Notes: a model not told the origin generated them from the sequence alone. Shown: positions 46,752-55,554, counted from the first letter of the stretch. The stretch is 64,000 nt of DNA from Rhizobiaceae bacterium (GCA_019635775.1 JAHBYU010000003.1:1-64000); one strand, 5' to 3'. A program made the numbers and translations.

Positions 46752-47371
46752 TGACATCGGCGATGCTCGAGCGCGCGCAGGAAAGCGCCCTGCCCATCCG
46801 AAACGGTGCATTCGTCGCGGTCGTCGGACCGAGCGGTGCGGGCAAGGATACGCTGATCGCGCATGCGAAGGCTGCGCTGTCCGAGGAGCCAAAGGTCGAC
46901 TTCGTGCGCCGCGTCATAACGCGGTCATGCGACGGCTCGACCGAGATCCATGATTCGATGAGTGACGCGGAATTTGTCGAAGCAGAGAAAAAGGGTGCTT
47001 TCGCGCTGTCTTGGGAGGCGCATGGCCTTCGCTACGGCATCCCGTCCAGTGTCGATGGGGCGCTCCATGCTGGCCATGTCGCGATCGCCAACCTCTCGCG
47101 CGGCGCGCTGCCGGCACTGCGCGAGCGCTACGCGAACGTCGCCGTGGTCGAGGTAACGGCCGATCCGGAAATCCTCGCCTCGCGCCTTGCTGGTCGTGGT
47201 CGCGAGACGAAGGAGGAAATCCTGTCGCGCCTGGCCCGCACGATCGCTTGCGAAACAACGGGGCCGGCGATCCCGCTCGACAACAGCGGACCGGCGCAAA
47301 TCGCCGGCGACAGACTCGTTTCCATCATTCGCAAGGCCATGGCATTCGCCGACATATCCGGCGCTGTCTGA
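46748..47371 (+). CDS. phnN: ribose 1,5-bisphosphate phosphokinase
   Basis: The 207-residue product resembles guanylate kinase with P-loop VVGPSGAGKDT near residues 26-36. It converts ribose 1,5-bisphosphate to PRPP, the last step of C-P lyase-linked ribose recycling. It overlaps the phnM stop by four bases (ATGA). The end is three bases from the convergent DUF1513 gene. Confidence 0.9.
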   Translation: MMTSAMLERAQESALPIRNGAFVAVVGPSGAGKDTLIAHAKAALSEEPKVDFVRRVITRSCDGSTEIHDSMSDAEFVEAEKKGAFALSWEAHGLRYGIPSSVDGALHAGHVAIANLSRGALPALRERYANVAVVEVTADPEILASRLAGRGRETKEEILSRLARTIACETTGPAIPLDNSGPAQIAGDRLVSIIRKAMAFADISGAV

Positions 47372-47374
47372 GGG

Positions 47375-48481
47375 TCAGGAGATTCTCAGCATGTGGTTGT
47401 CCCAGACATAATCTCCATTCGTGGAGGATACGCCGGAAGGCTCGACGATTTCTCCGGTTCCCGTCGTCACCATGAAGCCGGACCGGTCCGGCGCGACACC
47501 GCAGACCTCGGTCAAGCCTTCAACCCTTTTGATTTCGCCCGTTTCCGCCTCGATGACCGCATAGGCGTTACCCTGGGGCGAGGTTACAGCGACCGTGCCG
47601 GCCTCGCGGTTCGCAGCGACGGAGCCGATATAGTTGCGAAAGCCCGCAAGCACCTTCGGTTCCATGTCGAGCAATTGCAGATCCTTGCCGCGAACCGCCC
47701 GGCCGACCAGACCCGGCCGCTCCGTCGCGGGCCCTTCATGCTGGCAGCCGAACCAGACAGTGCCTGTCTGGTCTACATCCATGTGGCGGATCGAGAGCTG
47801 GTGCAGTTCGGCGGGCAGTTCATGCTTCTCGACCAGATCGCCCGTTACCCTGTCGACCAACACGAAGGACGGCTTCATGGTTGGCAGGTTCAGCTTTGCG
47901 CGTCCGAAATCCGGATGCGTCTCGATACCGCCATTGGCAATCGCGATGGTTCGGCCATCGCCGAGAAGAAGAAGTTCGTGCGGACCGACGCCGTATGTTG
48001 GAAATTCCCCGATCCGTGAAAATCCGTCCTTCGCATCGTAGATGCCGACCATGCCGGCTGCGTTTTCGAAATCGTTCTCGGTTGTGTAGAGCAAAGCTCC
48101 ATCTGGAGAAAAAACGCCGTGGCCGAAAAAGTGCCGACCGGGCATGCTTTCGACCGTTGTCGGCGCTGCGCGGCCCGTATGATCAAAGGCCACGAAGAAG
48201 GTGCCCGGTTGGCGGGCAAAGACCACCGAGCGTCGCGAAACCGGATCGAAGGTGATGTCGTGACCGCGATCCGGCAGCTCGACCTCATGCAGTATTTTGC
48301 CGGCCTCGGAGAGGATCGCTGCTCCATATCGGCCGTCGCGGCGCTGATAGGCCGTGGCAAACACCGCGTCGGCTTCGAGTGTCGCCGCGAAAGCGTCCGG
48401 CGCGAGCGCGGAAACGAACGACACGCCGGCGGCCTTGAGAAAATCCCGGCGGTCGATCAGGCGGGTTCCATTTCGCCTCAT
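47375..48481 (-). CDS. Tat-exported DUF1513 protein of iron operon
   Basis: The product is 368 residues from ATG 48481. The N terminus has a twin-arginine signal (IDRRDFLKAAG) followed by a hydrophobic stretch ending DAFA near residue 31. The rest reads as a seven-bladed beta-propeller with repeats such as GHDITFDPVSRRSVVFAR and GHGVFSPDGALLYTTEN, the DUF1513 family. DUF1513 genes often sit next to imelysin and di-haem DUF1111 genes, as here. Role in iron acquisition is by association. It follows the second imelysin by two bases. Confidence 0.85.
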   Translation of the reverse strand: MRRNGTRLIDRRDFLKAAGVSFVSALAPDAFAATLEADAVFATAYQRRDGRYGAAILSEAGKILHEVELPDRGHDITFDPVSRRSVVFARQPGTFFVAFDHTGRAAPTTVESMPGRHFFGHGVFSPDGALLYTTENDFENAAGMVGIYDAKDGFSRIGEFPTYGVGPHELLLLGDGRTIAIANGGIETHPDFGRAKLNLPTMKPSFVLVDRVTGDLVEKHELPAELHQLSIRHMDVDQTGTVWFGCQHEGPATERPGLVGRAVRGKDLQLLDMEPKVLAGFRNYIGSVAANREAGTVAVTSPQGNAYAVIEAETGEIKRVEGLTEVCGVAPDRSGFMVTTGTGEIVEPSGVSSTNGDYVWDNHMLRIS

Positions 48482-48483
48482 CG

Positions 48484-49557
48484 CTAGTCCCCGTCCAGCG
48501 AAGAAAAGCCGGAGGTCAAGCCGAGCGCGCCGGACATCTGGGTGCCGAAGATACCCGAAAGGCTTGAGGTGACGACGCCGAAATAGGCGAGTTTGGCGCG
48601 CTTGTTCGGATCCGTGAGCACGTCGGCGATCGGACCGTGCAGTGTCGACAACGCGTTTGCAGCATTGGAGAACTCGAACAGGGCGCTGCTGCCGAGAAAC
48701 GCCTGCTCCGCCGGCAAGGTACCTGCCAGTTTCGATGCGTCCAGCAGCGCGCGCATGCCCGCCATGTTTCCGGCCAGCGATGGCACCGTCTGACCGGAAC
48801 GCCAGAACAGCGCCTGTCTTGGCTTGTCCTGGCCTGCCTCCTCGCCGAGAAATCCGCCCAACCGAACGTCGCGCACCAGTTCCGTACCCGTCACGAAAAC
48901 GTCCATCAGCTCGGTGACGGCTTCCTTGCCGTCGCGAAAGATTGGGTTTTCGTCTGACGGCGTCGTCCAAACCTTCGCAAACCCGTTCGGATCGGACCAC
49001 GCGGAATCAAGTTCGCCGGCAATCGTGTGGAGATTTTCAGCGATCGCCTCGCCATAGGCGCAGCGATAAGTGTTCCCTGCCGCAAGCGCCTCCGAACCGG
49101 TGCCAAAGAGCACGAACTCCAATGCGCCGAGCCCCTGCAGGGCGACGCTCTTTTCTGCGAGCGTTGCCGCATCGGTCGCAGTCGGGTCCTCGTCGGCAAG
49201 TGCGGCCTGCACCTGCTTCAGTCCGATGCTCTTGCGGTCAGGCCAGTAGAGGATACGTTCCAGCCGGTTCTGCTCCATCACTGGCCCGAACCGGATGATC
49301 TCGATGCGCGACCAAGCATCGACCGTGGTCGCGAATGCCGCCCTGATTGCATCGAGATTTGCTTGCGAGGGGGATGCGCAGAGCGTCTCGCCAGCTTCGG
49401 ACAGTGCGGAGGTGGATCGGTTGAATGACTGGTAGCCGGGGCGGATGAAACCGTCGATGGCATTCGCGACAAGGTCCGTGGCCTTGCTCGCCTGCGCGAT
49501 CCCCGCATTCGCAAGGAAGACAGCGACGACAAGGCAGGCTGCGGCACCCGGGCGCAT
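48484..49557 (-). CDS. second imelysin-family periplasmic protein, variant motif
   Basis: The product is 357 residues from MRPGAAACLVVAVFLANAGIAQA, a signal peptide; the longer frame lies inside DUF1111. It has the two-helical-bundle imelysin (peptidase M75/EfeO-like) fold. The family GxHxxE motif is replaced by GLGALE at 142-147, so the usual metal-site histidine is glycine. It may bind iron differently or act as a structural partner to IrpA. The start overlaps the DUF1111 stop by one base. Confidence 0.85.
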   Translation of the reverse strand: MRPGAAACLVVAVFLANAGIAQASKATDLVANAIDGFIRPGYQSFNRSTSALSEAGETLCASPSQANLDAIRAAFATTVDAWSRIEIIRFGPVMEQNRLERILYWPDRKSIGLKQVQAALADEDPTATDAATLAEKSVALQGLGALEFVLFGTGSEALAAGNTYRCAYGEAIAENLHTIAGELDSAWSDPNGFAKVWTTPSDENPIFRDGKEAVTELMDVFVTGTELVRDVRLGGFLGEEAGQDKPRQALFWRSGQTVPSLAGNMAGMRALLDASKLAGTLPAEQAFLGSSALFEFSNAANALSTLHGPIADVLTDPNKRAKLAYFGVVTSSLSGIFGTQMSGALGLTSGFSSLDGD

Positions 49558-51116
49558 CAGAGGGACTCCAGGAATTTTATCAGGGCGTCGCGGTCGGAAA
49601 CGGGGAGGTCGGCGAAACTGTCGCGAGCGGCCTGAGCTTCCCCGCCGTGCCACAGGACGGCTTCCGTCAGGTTGCGGGCGCGACCGTCATGCAGGAAGAA
49701 TGTGTGGCCGCTTACCTTTTCGGTGAGGCCGATACCCCAGAGGGGCGGGGTGCGCCATTCGGTGCCGGTCGCATCGCCAACCTGTTGTCCGTCCGCCAGT
49801 TGTTCGCCCATGTCGTGCAGGAGGAAATCGGAGTAGGGCCAAATGAGCTGGAAGGCATGCGCCTTGTTTGGCGCATCTCGCCGCGTGACGAATTTCGGTG
49901 TGTGACAGGAGACGCAGCCGGACTCATAAAACACCTGCTTGCCGCGCAGGACTTGAGGCTTGTCGACAGCGCGACGCGCCGGCACGGCGAGGTTTTGAGA
50001 ATAGAAAGTGACCAGGTCGAGCACAGGGTCCGGCGCTTCGGTGTCGCCAAGCCGTTCCTGAACGCCGGTCGGTCGGTCAAGGCAATCTGTTTGCGCTGGG
50101 GTGCAATCGCCCCAGGACTTCGGCATGTCGGGCGTCGAGATGCCGATGTCGCCGGCGAATGCGTCCGCCGTCTGCTGCCGGATCGTGGAGGTCTGTGCCT
50201 TCCATCCGAACCGGCCGAGCGTGGGCGCTTCACTCTTGGGATCGCGCACGAGGGAGGCCCGGCCGGATATTCCGTCGCCATCGGCGTCATCCGGGTCGGC
50301 ATTCGCGAGTATATCCGCAGGATGGATCTGCTCGACCAGTCCAAGCCCGATCATCTGCGGGGTCACCCTGGGGGACAATGTGGTTCGCGGATCGATCGGT
50401 CCGTATCCCAGGTCTTCGACCGAGTAGGCGGGCTTGCGCAACGAAACCGTTGTGCCATCGCCGAGCGTTACCGGGATCTCTTCATAGGCGATTGTCATGC
50501 GACCCTCGCCTTTCAGGCCGGGGACAGCAAGATCCTGAAGTTGGGTGCCATAGACGGGATCCGGGAAATTGCGAACGGCGCGCTCGGCGACAAGCTTCTT
50601 TTCTTCCTCGGTCTGCGCCGCACGCGCGAGACGCAAGAACATGGACGTCGCGTCCGGATTTCCTTCGGGGGGATGGCCGCGCCCATCCTTAAGGTGACAG
50701 CTCTGGCACGCTCTTGCGTTGAATAGCGGCCCAAGGCCGTCGGACGCCTGCGTCGAGGAGGGCGAAGAGACCCACAGCTTGCGGAAAAGCGCGTTACCGA
50801 GCTTGAAGTTACCTTCCTCCTCGAAGGTGATGTTGGCGGAGGACTGCGAGAAGGCGTCGCGGTTGATACGCTTCGTTGACGTGCCCGCACCGCCCTGCAT
50901 CAGTTCGAAGGGTTCCGGCTGCGAAAAGTCGATAGCCGGTTTGGTGATGGCGTCCACCCGCGCCTTGTCCTCGGGTGTCAGGTCGAAACGTTCGGTAGGC
51001 AGGCTGCCATCGCCGGCAAAAGAGGCTGGCAGACATATCAGAGCCGCGCCGAAAGTCGCGGCGAGGGCTCGGAATGCGTGCGGCGCGCTTGAGGGTTTCG
51101 CTATGGCGCGCCGCAT
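49557..51116 (-). CDS. di-haem DUF1111 c-type cytochrome (thiol oxidoreductase-like)
   Basis: The 519-residue exported protein has two CxxCH haem c sites: CQSCH at 137-141 and CVSCH at 401-405. Between them lies a region with calcium-like ADPDDADGDGISG and a second domain ending LHDGRARNLTEAVLWHGGEA. This is the DUF1111 family, distantly related to MauG/cytochrome c peroxidases. In an iron operon it may oxidise or reduce iron or an iron-binding partner in the periplasm. Twelve bases follow the bfr stop. Confidence 0.88.
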   Translation of the reverse strand: MRRAIAKPSSAPHAFRALAATFGAALICLPASFAGDGSLPTERFDLTPEDKARVDAITKPAIDFSQPEPFELMQGGAGTSTKRINRDAFSQSSANITFEEEGNFKLGNALFRKLWVSSPSSTQASDGLGPLFNARACQSCHLKDGRGHPPEGNPDATSMFLRLARAAQTEEEKKLVAERAVRNFPDPVYGTQLQDLAVPGLKGEGRMTIAYEEIPVTLGDGTTVSLRKPAYSVEDLGYGPIDPRTTLSPRVTPQMIGLGLVEQIHPADILANADPDDADGDGISGRASLVRDPKSEAPTLGRFGWKAQTSTIRQQTADAFAGDIGISTPDMPKSWGDCTPAQTDCLDRPTGVQERLGDTEAPDPVLDLVTFYSQNLAVPARRAVDKPQVLRGKQVFYESGCVSCHTPKFVTRRDAPNKAHAFQLIWPYSDFLLHDMGEQLADGQQVGDATGTEWRTPPLWGIGLTEKVSGHTFFLHDGRARNLTEAVLWHGGEAQAARDSFADLPVSDRDALIKFLESL

Positions 51117-51128
51117 GGGTTCATGATC

Positions 51129-51626
51129 CTAGTGGTCTCCGCCTTCGGCCTCGTTGGCGGAATCGGCGTTGAGCTGGCCATACTTGGCTTCGCCCAGCTT
51201 GGTAAGCAGGTCGAGCTGGGTCTCAAGGAAATCGATATGGCCTTCCTCGTCGGCCAGAAGTTCTTCAAAAAGCTTCATGGTCACATAGTCGCCCGCGTCG
51301 TGGCAGATCTCGCGCGACTTCTTGTAAGCGGTGCGGGCGTCATATTCCCCCGCCAGATCGGCCTCGAGTACTTCCTTCACATTCTGGCCGATGCGCAGTG
51401 GCGCCACGGACTGCAGGTTCGGATGGCCCTCGAGGAAGATGATGCGGGCGACGAGCTTGTCGGCGTGCTGCATCTCCTCGATCGATTCGGCGCGTTCCTT
51501 CTTCGCCAGCTTGGTGTAGCCCCAGTCTTCCAGCAGCCTGTAGTGAACCCAGTACTGGTTGACGGCTCCGAGTTCGAGGAACAGCGCCTCGTTAAGCCGC
51601 TCGATTACCTGCTTTTCGCCCTTCAT
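51129..51626 (-). CDS. bfr: bacterioferritin
   Basis: The product is 165 residues from ATG 51626. Ferroxidase-centre ligands Glu18, Glu51 and His54 and haem-ligating Met52 (IEEMQHAD) align with classical bacterioferritin. The second carboxylate pair is in [10 protein letters not shown]. It stores ferric iron as a 24-mer. It overlaps the end of bfd by 35 bases and is followed at once by DUF1111. Placement of a storage gene inside an iron-import operon is notable. Confidence 0.95.
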   Translation of the reverse strand: MKGEKQVIERLNEALFLELGAVNQYWVHYRLLEDWGYTKLAKKERAESIEEMQHADKLVARIIFLEGHPNLQSVAPLRIGQNVKEVLEADLAGEYDARTAYKKSREICHDAGDYVTMKLFEELLADEEGHIDFLETQLDLLTKLGEAKYGQLNADSANEAEGGDH

Positions 51627-51903
51627 GGCCTCTGCTCCCGTATTCGGACCGCAGTCCACGGACGCGGTCCAGGTGTGAAACGATGTCCACGTCGCTCGCC
51701 TCCGAGCGGGCGTGGTAGTGTTCGGTGACCCGAATGATCGTTTCCACCACATTTGGGAAGCAGCCGCAACAGCGCCCCCTCTTGCGAAGGGTGTGATAGA
51801 CCTTCGCCGGCACGATAAGCTGCCAGGGGTCCTGCTCCAGCAGGCCCATGATCGTCTGCTCGATCTCCTTCTCCGTTATCAGATTGCAGTGGCAGACCAG
51901 CAT
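51592..51903 (-). CDS. bfd: bacterioferritin-associated ferredoxin, extended
   Basis: At 103 residues it is longer than the usual 60-75. The [2Fe-2S] ligands are Cys4 and Cys6 (MLVCHC) and Cys45 and Cys48 (CCGC). Bfd reduces bacterioferritin iron to release it. The last dozen codons overlap the bfr start, so the C-terminal extension after the cluster domain may exist partly to couple translation. Sixty bases follow the irpA stop. Confidence 0.9.
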   Translation of the reverse strand: MLVCHCNLITEKEIEQTIMGLLEQDPWQLIVPAKVYHTLRKRGRCCGCFPNVVETIIRVTEHYHARSEASDVDIVSHLDRVRGLRSEYGSRGHEGRKAGNRAA

Positions 51904-51963
51904 CTGGATCTCACATGGCTGGCGAAGCGATAACGCCCCGCCTGGCTAGGGTTTAGCGCCGAC

Positions 51964-53250
51964 TTACTCAAAGACCTTGTCGGGGGAGTCTAGGCTGTCC
52001 GAACCTTCGAACGCGATTGCGTCGAGTTTGAGGGCTCCGACCGCGCGTTCGATCGATTTGGTCTGATCGACAAGCGCGTCCACACCAGCCTGGATGGCGG
52101 CGTTGCCCTCGGCATTGCCTTCGCCGATCTGCTGGTCGTAGGCTTCGCCGCCCTCTGCACGCTTTGCGATCGCCTCGAATGCCGCCACCGCGGCGTCGAT
52201 CTTGGCCGAAAGCTCGACATCGACAGCAGTGTCCGCAGCCTTGACCAGATCGGAGACCGAAGGGCCTTCAACCTTGGAGCCGTCGATGCGGGTATAGCTG
52301 CCGTGGTAGACGTTGCGGATACCGACCACGTCATAGAGATGCGAGATGTGAGTGTTGTCGGAGAAGCAGTCGTGCTCCTCCTCCGGGTCATGCAAGAGAA
52401 GGCCGAGCTTGATGCGCTCGCCGGCCAGCTCGCCGTAGGAAAGGGAGCCCATGCCGGTGAGGATGGTCGAGATGCCGGCGTTCGCGTCACCTCCCATAAG
52501 AGCCTTGCGCGCGTCGCCGTCCGTCGACCAGTTGCCGACCATTTCCTCGAGATCGGCAACCAGAAGCTCGGTCGCCGCGGCAAGATACTCGGCGCGGCGC
52601 TCGCAATTGCCGCCGGTGCAGTTCGTCCTGTCGAAATCGGTGTAGGGCCGGTTGCCGGCACCCGGACCAGTGCCATTCAGGTCCTGGCCCCAGAGCAGGA
52701 ACTCGATGGCATGATAGCCGGTGGCGACATTGGCCTCGATGCCGCCGGCCTCCTGCAACGTCCCGGACAGGAATTCCGGAGTGATCTTTGACGCGTCGAC
52801 CATTTGGCCATCGATCTCGATGGACGGATTGGCGATGACGTTTGCGGTGAAGAGCGTGTTCTCGTCTGACTCCGTTCCATAGGAGGAATCGACATAGTCG
52901 ATCAGCCCTTCGTCCAGAGGCCATGCGTTGACGCGGCCTTCCCAGTCGTCAACGATGGCGTTGCCGAAGCGAAAGACTTCCGTCTGCTGGTAAGGGATGC
53001 GCGCTGCCTTCCAGGCGTCGCGCGCCGCGCCAAGCGTCTCTTCGGAGGGACCGGCGATCAGAGCGTCGGTTGCTGCGTCAAGCGCCCTGGCAGTGGTCAG
53101 CGCGTCCTCATACTCCGCGAGTGCGATGTCCGCATAGGTCGAGAGCACCGCCTTCGGGTCGGTGTCGGCAATCGCCGGCATCGCGACGAAAGTCGCCAGC
53201 ATGGTGGTCGCCGCAAGTGTACGGCCAACCTTTCCCAGACAGTTGCTCAT
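51964..53250 (-). CDS. irpA: imelysin-family iron-regulated periplasmic protein IrpA
   Basis: The product is 428 residues from ATG 53250 (a second ATG precedes it), with GGAGGG upstream and a signal peptide ending AIADT near residue 28. The canonical GxHxxE motif is intact as GYHAIE at 178-183. Further imelysin marks are RIPYQQTEVFRFGNAIVDDWEGRVNAWPLDEGLIDYVD and a C-terminal half with HDPEEEHDCFSDNTH. It probably binds iron in the periplasm or at the outer membrane. It heads a six-gene minus-strand operon, with an Irr box 253 bases upstream. Confidence 0.9.
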   Translation of the reverse strand: MSNCLGKVGRTLAATTMLATFVAMPAIADTDPKAVLSTYADIALAEYEDALTTARALDAATDALIAGPSEETLGAARDAWKAARIPYQQTEVFRFGNAIVDDWEGRVNAWPLDEGLIDYVDSSYGTESDENTLFTANVIANPSIEIDGQMVDASKITPEFLSGTLQEAGGIEANVATGYHAIEFLLWGQDLNGTGPGAGNRPYTDFDRTNCTGGNCERRAEYLAAATELLVADLEEMVGNWSTDGDARKALMGGDANAGISTILTGMGSLSYGELAGERIKLGLLLHDPEEEHDCFSDNTHISHLYDVVGIRNVYHGSYTRIDGSKVEGPSVSDLVKAADTAVDVELSAKIDAAVAAFEAIAKRAEGGEAYDQQIGEGNAEGNAAIQAGVDALVDQTKSIERAVGALKLDAIAFEGSDSLDSPDKVFE

Positions 53251-53502
53251 CATTCCCTCCTTGGCCAAGCGCTTGCCAGCGCTTCGAAAAATCTGTCTAC
53301 GAGTGGGGAGCCATGAATTTCCCGGCGTTTTCAACGGCGCTCCGCTTCCAGGGCGGGTCGGACCGGGAATCATCAAAGTTCCTCCAATCAACCGGGTTCA
53401 AGGCCCGGACATCAAAGGCGACGCCCTAGAGGGCGCACGGTCTGATAGGCCTGTATAGGGTCCCAGGTCAACGAAAATCACCAAAAAGCGTAATTCAATC
53501 AA

Positions 53503-53525
53503 TAGTTTAGAATTATTCTAAACTA
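53503..53525. promoter_or_regulatory. iron control element (Irr box)
   Basis: TTTAGAA-TTA-TTCTAAA (53506-53522) is an exact match to the Irr-binding ICE pattern TTTAGAA-N3-TTCTAAA, with ten-base perfect arms overall. It is 253 bases before irpA and 126 bases before the divergent reductase gene. Both promoters may be Irr-controlled. The rest of the 53251-53650 spacer holds no gene. Confidence 0.88.
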
Positions 53526-53650
53526 AGCTTGTCATGTTTTTCAGAGCGTGTGCCGATTGACAGCATGCATGCCGGATGCGACGCGAACGCGCGCCTTCAG
53601 GTCGCAGTGCGACGTTCGGTGCAAACAAGGATACGCCAAGGATAGCAAGC

Positions 53651-54907
53651 ATGAGGAACGGCGTTGTCATCATCGGTGCCGGGCATGGCGGCGTACAGGC
53701 TGCCGCGAGCCTGCGTGAAGAGGGGTATGAGGGGCCGGTCAGGCTGATCGGCGAAGAGTCCGATCTTCCCTACCACAAGCCGCCGCTTTCCAAGACCTTC
53801 ATCAAGGACAAGGAAGCAAAGCCCCAGATCCTGCGCGCCGAGGCTTTCTACAGTGGCGCGAACATCGATCTCCTGCTTGGCGAAACGGTGACGGCGCTTG
53901 ACCCGGCGGCGCACCGGCTGACGCTGGCGAGCGGCGCCAGCCTGCCTTTCGACGAGGTCATACTGGCGACGGGTTCGCGGCCTCGCGCCTTGCCGGTCGA
54001 TTGCGGACCGCTCGCTGGCATGCTGTCGCTGCGTTCGATCGCCGACGCCCGGGCTATACGCGATCTCGCCGCTTCTGTGGAAGATGTCGTTATCCTTGGC
54101 GGCGGCTTCATAGGCCTTGAGATCGCCGCGACGCTTGCAGCAGGCGGCCGTCACGTCACCGTTATCGAGGCGCAGGATCGGCTGCTTGCGCGCGTGCTTC
54201 CGGCAGCCATTTCCGGTCATGTCGGCGCGCGGCTCGCGGCATCCGGCGTCCGGCTGCTGACAGGCACGACGGTCAGCAGCATCGAAGGCGAGAATGGCCA
54301 TGTCAGCGCGCTCACCACGTCCGCCGGCGAACGCATACCGGCGCGGATGGTGATTGTCGGCATAGGTGTCGTGCCGAATGTCGAACTTGCAAGTGCCGCC
54401 GGTATCAAGATCGCGAATGGCATTCGCGTCGATGCACGGATGCGATCCAGCGCGCCCGACATTTTTGCGATCGGCGACGTCGCAAGTTTCCGCCATTGGT
54501 TCACCGGGCAGGATGTGAGGCTGGAATCGGTGCAGAATGCCACCGACCAGGCAAGGCTTGCTGCGCGGACCATTGTCGGCCATGACGAGGCCTATTCGGC
54601 CGTACCCTGGTTCTGGTCCGACATTGGCGACATGAAGCTGCAGATGGCGGGCCTCACATCCGGCAGCGACCATCAGGTTCTGTCTGGTGATCCCCAGGAC
54701 AACAGGTTCTCCATCTTCCACTACAGGGACGGTCGCCTGCTCGGCATCGAATCAGTCAACCGGCCCGCCGACCACATGCTCGGTCGCAAGATGATGGGCC
54801 TTGGCTTTTCCCCCGATCCCGCCCTCGCGGCTGCCGGTACGGATGCTTTGAAGGCGGCGCTGGCCGATTGGCAGGCAAAACAGACCGTCGCGTCAACCGG
54901 GTCTTAA
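53651..54907 (+). CDS. FAD/NAD(P)-dependent ferredoxin reductase
   Basis: The product is 418 residues from ATG 53651 (MRNGVVIIGAGHGGVQAAASL); the frame opens 75 bases upstream without a ribosome site. FAD-binding GAGHGGVQAA, NAD-binding VVILGGGFIGLEIAATL and PDIFAIGDVA mark the ferredoxin reductase group typified by putidaredoxin reductase. It is divergent from the irp operon across the Irr box. It could reduce Bfd or another ferredoxin for iron release; this is inference, since classical FNR usually serves Bfd. Confidence 0.88.
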   Translation: MRNGVVIIGAGHGGVQAAASLREEGYEGPVRLIGEESDLPYHKPPLSKTFIKDKEAKPQILRAEAFYSGANIDLLLGETVTALDPAAHRLTLASGASLPFDEVILATGSRPRALPVDCGPLAGMLSLRSIADARAIRDLAASVEDVVILGGGFIGLEIAATLAAGGRHVTVIEAQDRLLARVLPAAISGHVGARLAASGVRLLTGTTVSSIEGENGHVSALTTSAGERIPARMVIVGIGVVPNVELASAAGIKIANGIRVDARMRSSAPDIFAIGDVASFRHWFTGQDVRLESVQNATDQARLAARTIVGHDEAYSAVPWFWSDIGDMKLQMAGLTSGSDHQVLSGDPQDNRFSIFHYRDGRLLGIESVNRPADHMLGRKMMGLGFSPDPALAAAGTDALKAALADWQAKQTVASTGS

Positions 54908-54931
54908 AGTCTTGCCGCCATCTTGCACGGT

Positions 54932-55549
54932 ATGGCTGGATTAGGACTTCCCAAGCTCAGATGGCTGATCGTCGGCGCGGTTGCCGCCGGCATCTGGGTT
55001 GTTCGAGAGGACATGAAGGCGCCGCGGCCTCCCGAGCGCGTGGGCGCCCAAAGCCAGCAAAGTCCGGCAAAGGAACGTCCGCAGAAACCTGTTGCGGCAA
55101 AGTCTGACGAGCCGAAGAAGGCCGATATCCGCAAACAGGCGGAAAAGCCCGTTCCGCCCAGGCCGGTGACCGGCAAGCAGCCGAATACACCGAAACGTGT
55201 GACGGCGCTCACCCTGCCCAGGACCGTAGAGCGTCCGCCGTCCAGGCCGCAGAAAATCGTCACCGGATCGGTCAGCCGGCCGGCAAAGCCAACTTTCATT
55301 CAGACAAGGACGAAGGTTAACCTCAGGGCGCAGGCGAGGGCGGACGCGGCGATCATCGTCACGCTCCAGCCAGGCACTGTGATGCGAGAACTGGCGCGCT
55401 CGGGCCAATGGCGGCTGGTCATGGGCGACGGACGAAAGGGCTGGTTGCGCGACGACTATGTCGAGGCGTCCAATTTTCTCAAAAGAAGGCCGAGACTGCC
55501 GGTCGCCGATGTCAAGAAGGCAGAAGCAAGTACCGGCGCAAGGCCTTAG
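54932..55549 (+). CDS. SH3-domain membrane-anchored protein
   Basis: The product is 205 residues from ATG 54932. An N-terminal membrane anchor lies at about 8-26. A long Lys/Pro-rich linker (about 35-120) follows, then an SH3b domain (about 128-175; KVNLRAQARADAAIIVTLQPG, then RKGWLRDDYV). Such bacterial SH3 proteins sit in the periplasm and bind peptidoglycan or other partners. Follows the reductase gene by 24 bases. Role unknown. Confidence 0.8.
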   Translation: MAGLGLPKLRWLIVGAVAAGIWVVREDMKAPRPPERVGAQSQQSPAKERPQKPVAAKSDEPKKADIRKQAEKPVPPRPVTGKQPNTPKRVTALTLPRTVERPPSRPQKIVTGSVSRPAKPTFIQTRTKVNLRAQARADAAIIVTLQPGTVMRELARSGQWRLVMGDGRKGWLRDDYVEASNFLKRRPRLPVADVKKAEASTGARP

Positions 55550-55554
55550 ACAAT

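Noticed and set aside
45384-46892. 502-residue minus-strand frame opposite phnM
   Set aside because: It is antisense to phnM and the DUF1045 gene, both of which have clear motifs and overlapping starts.
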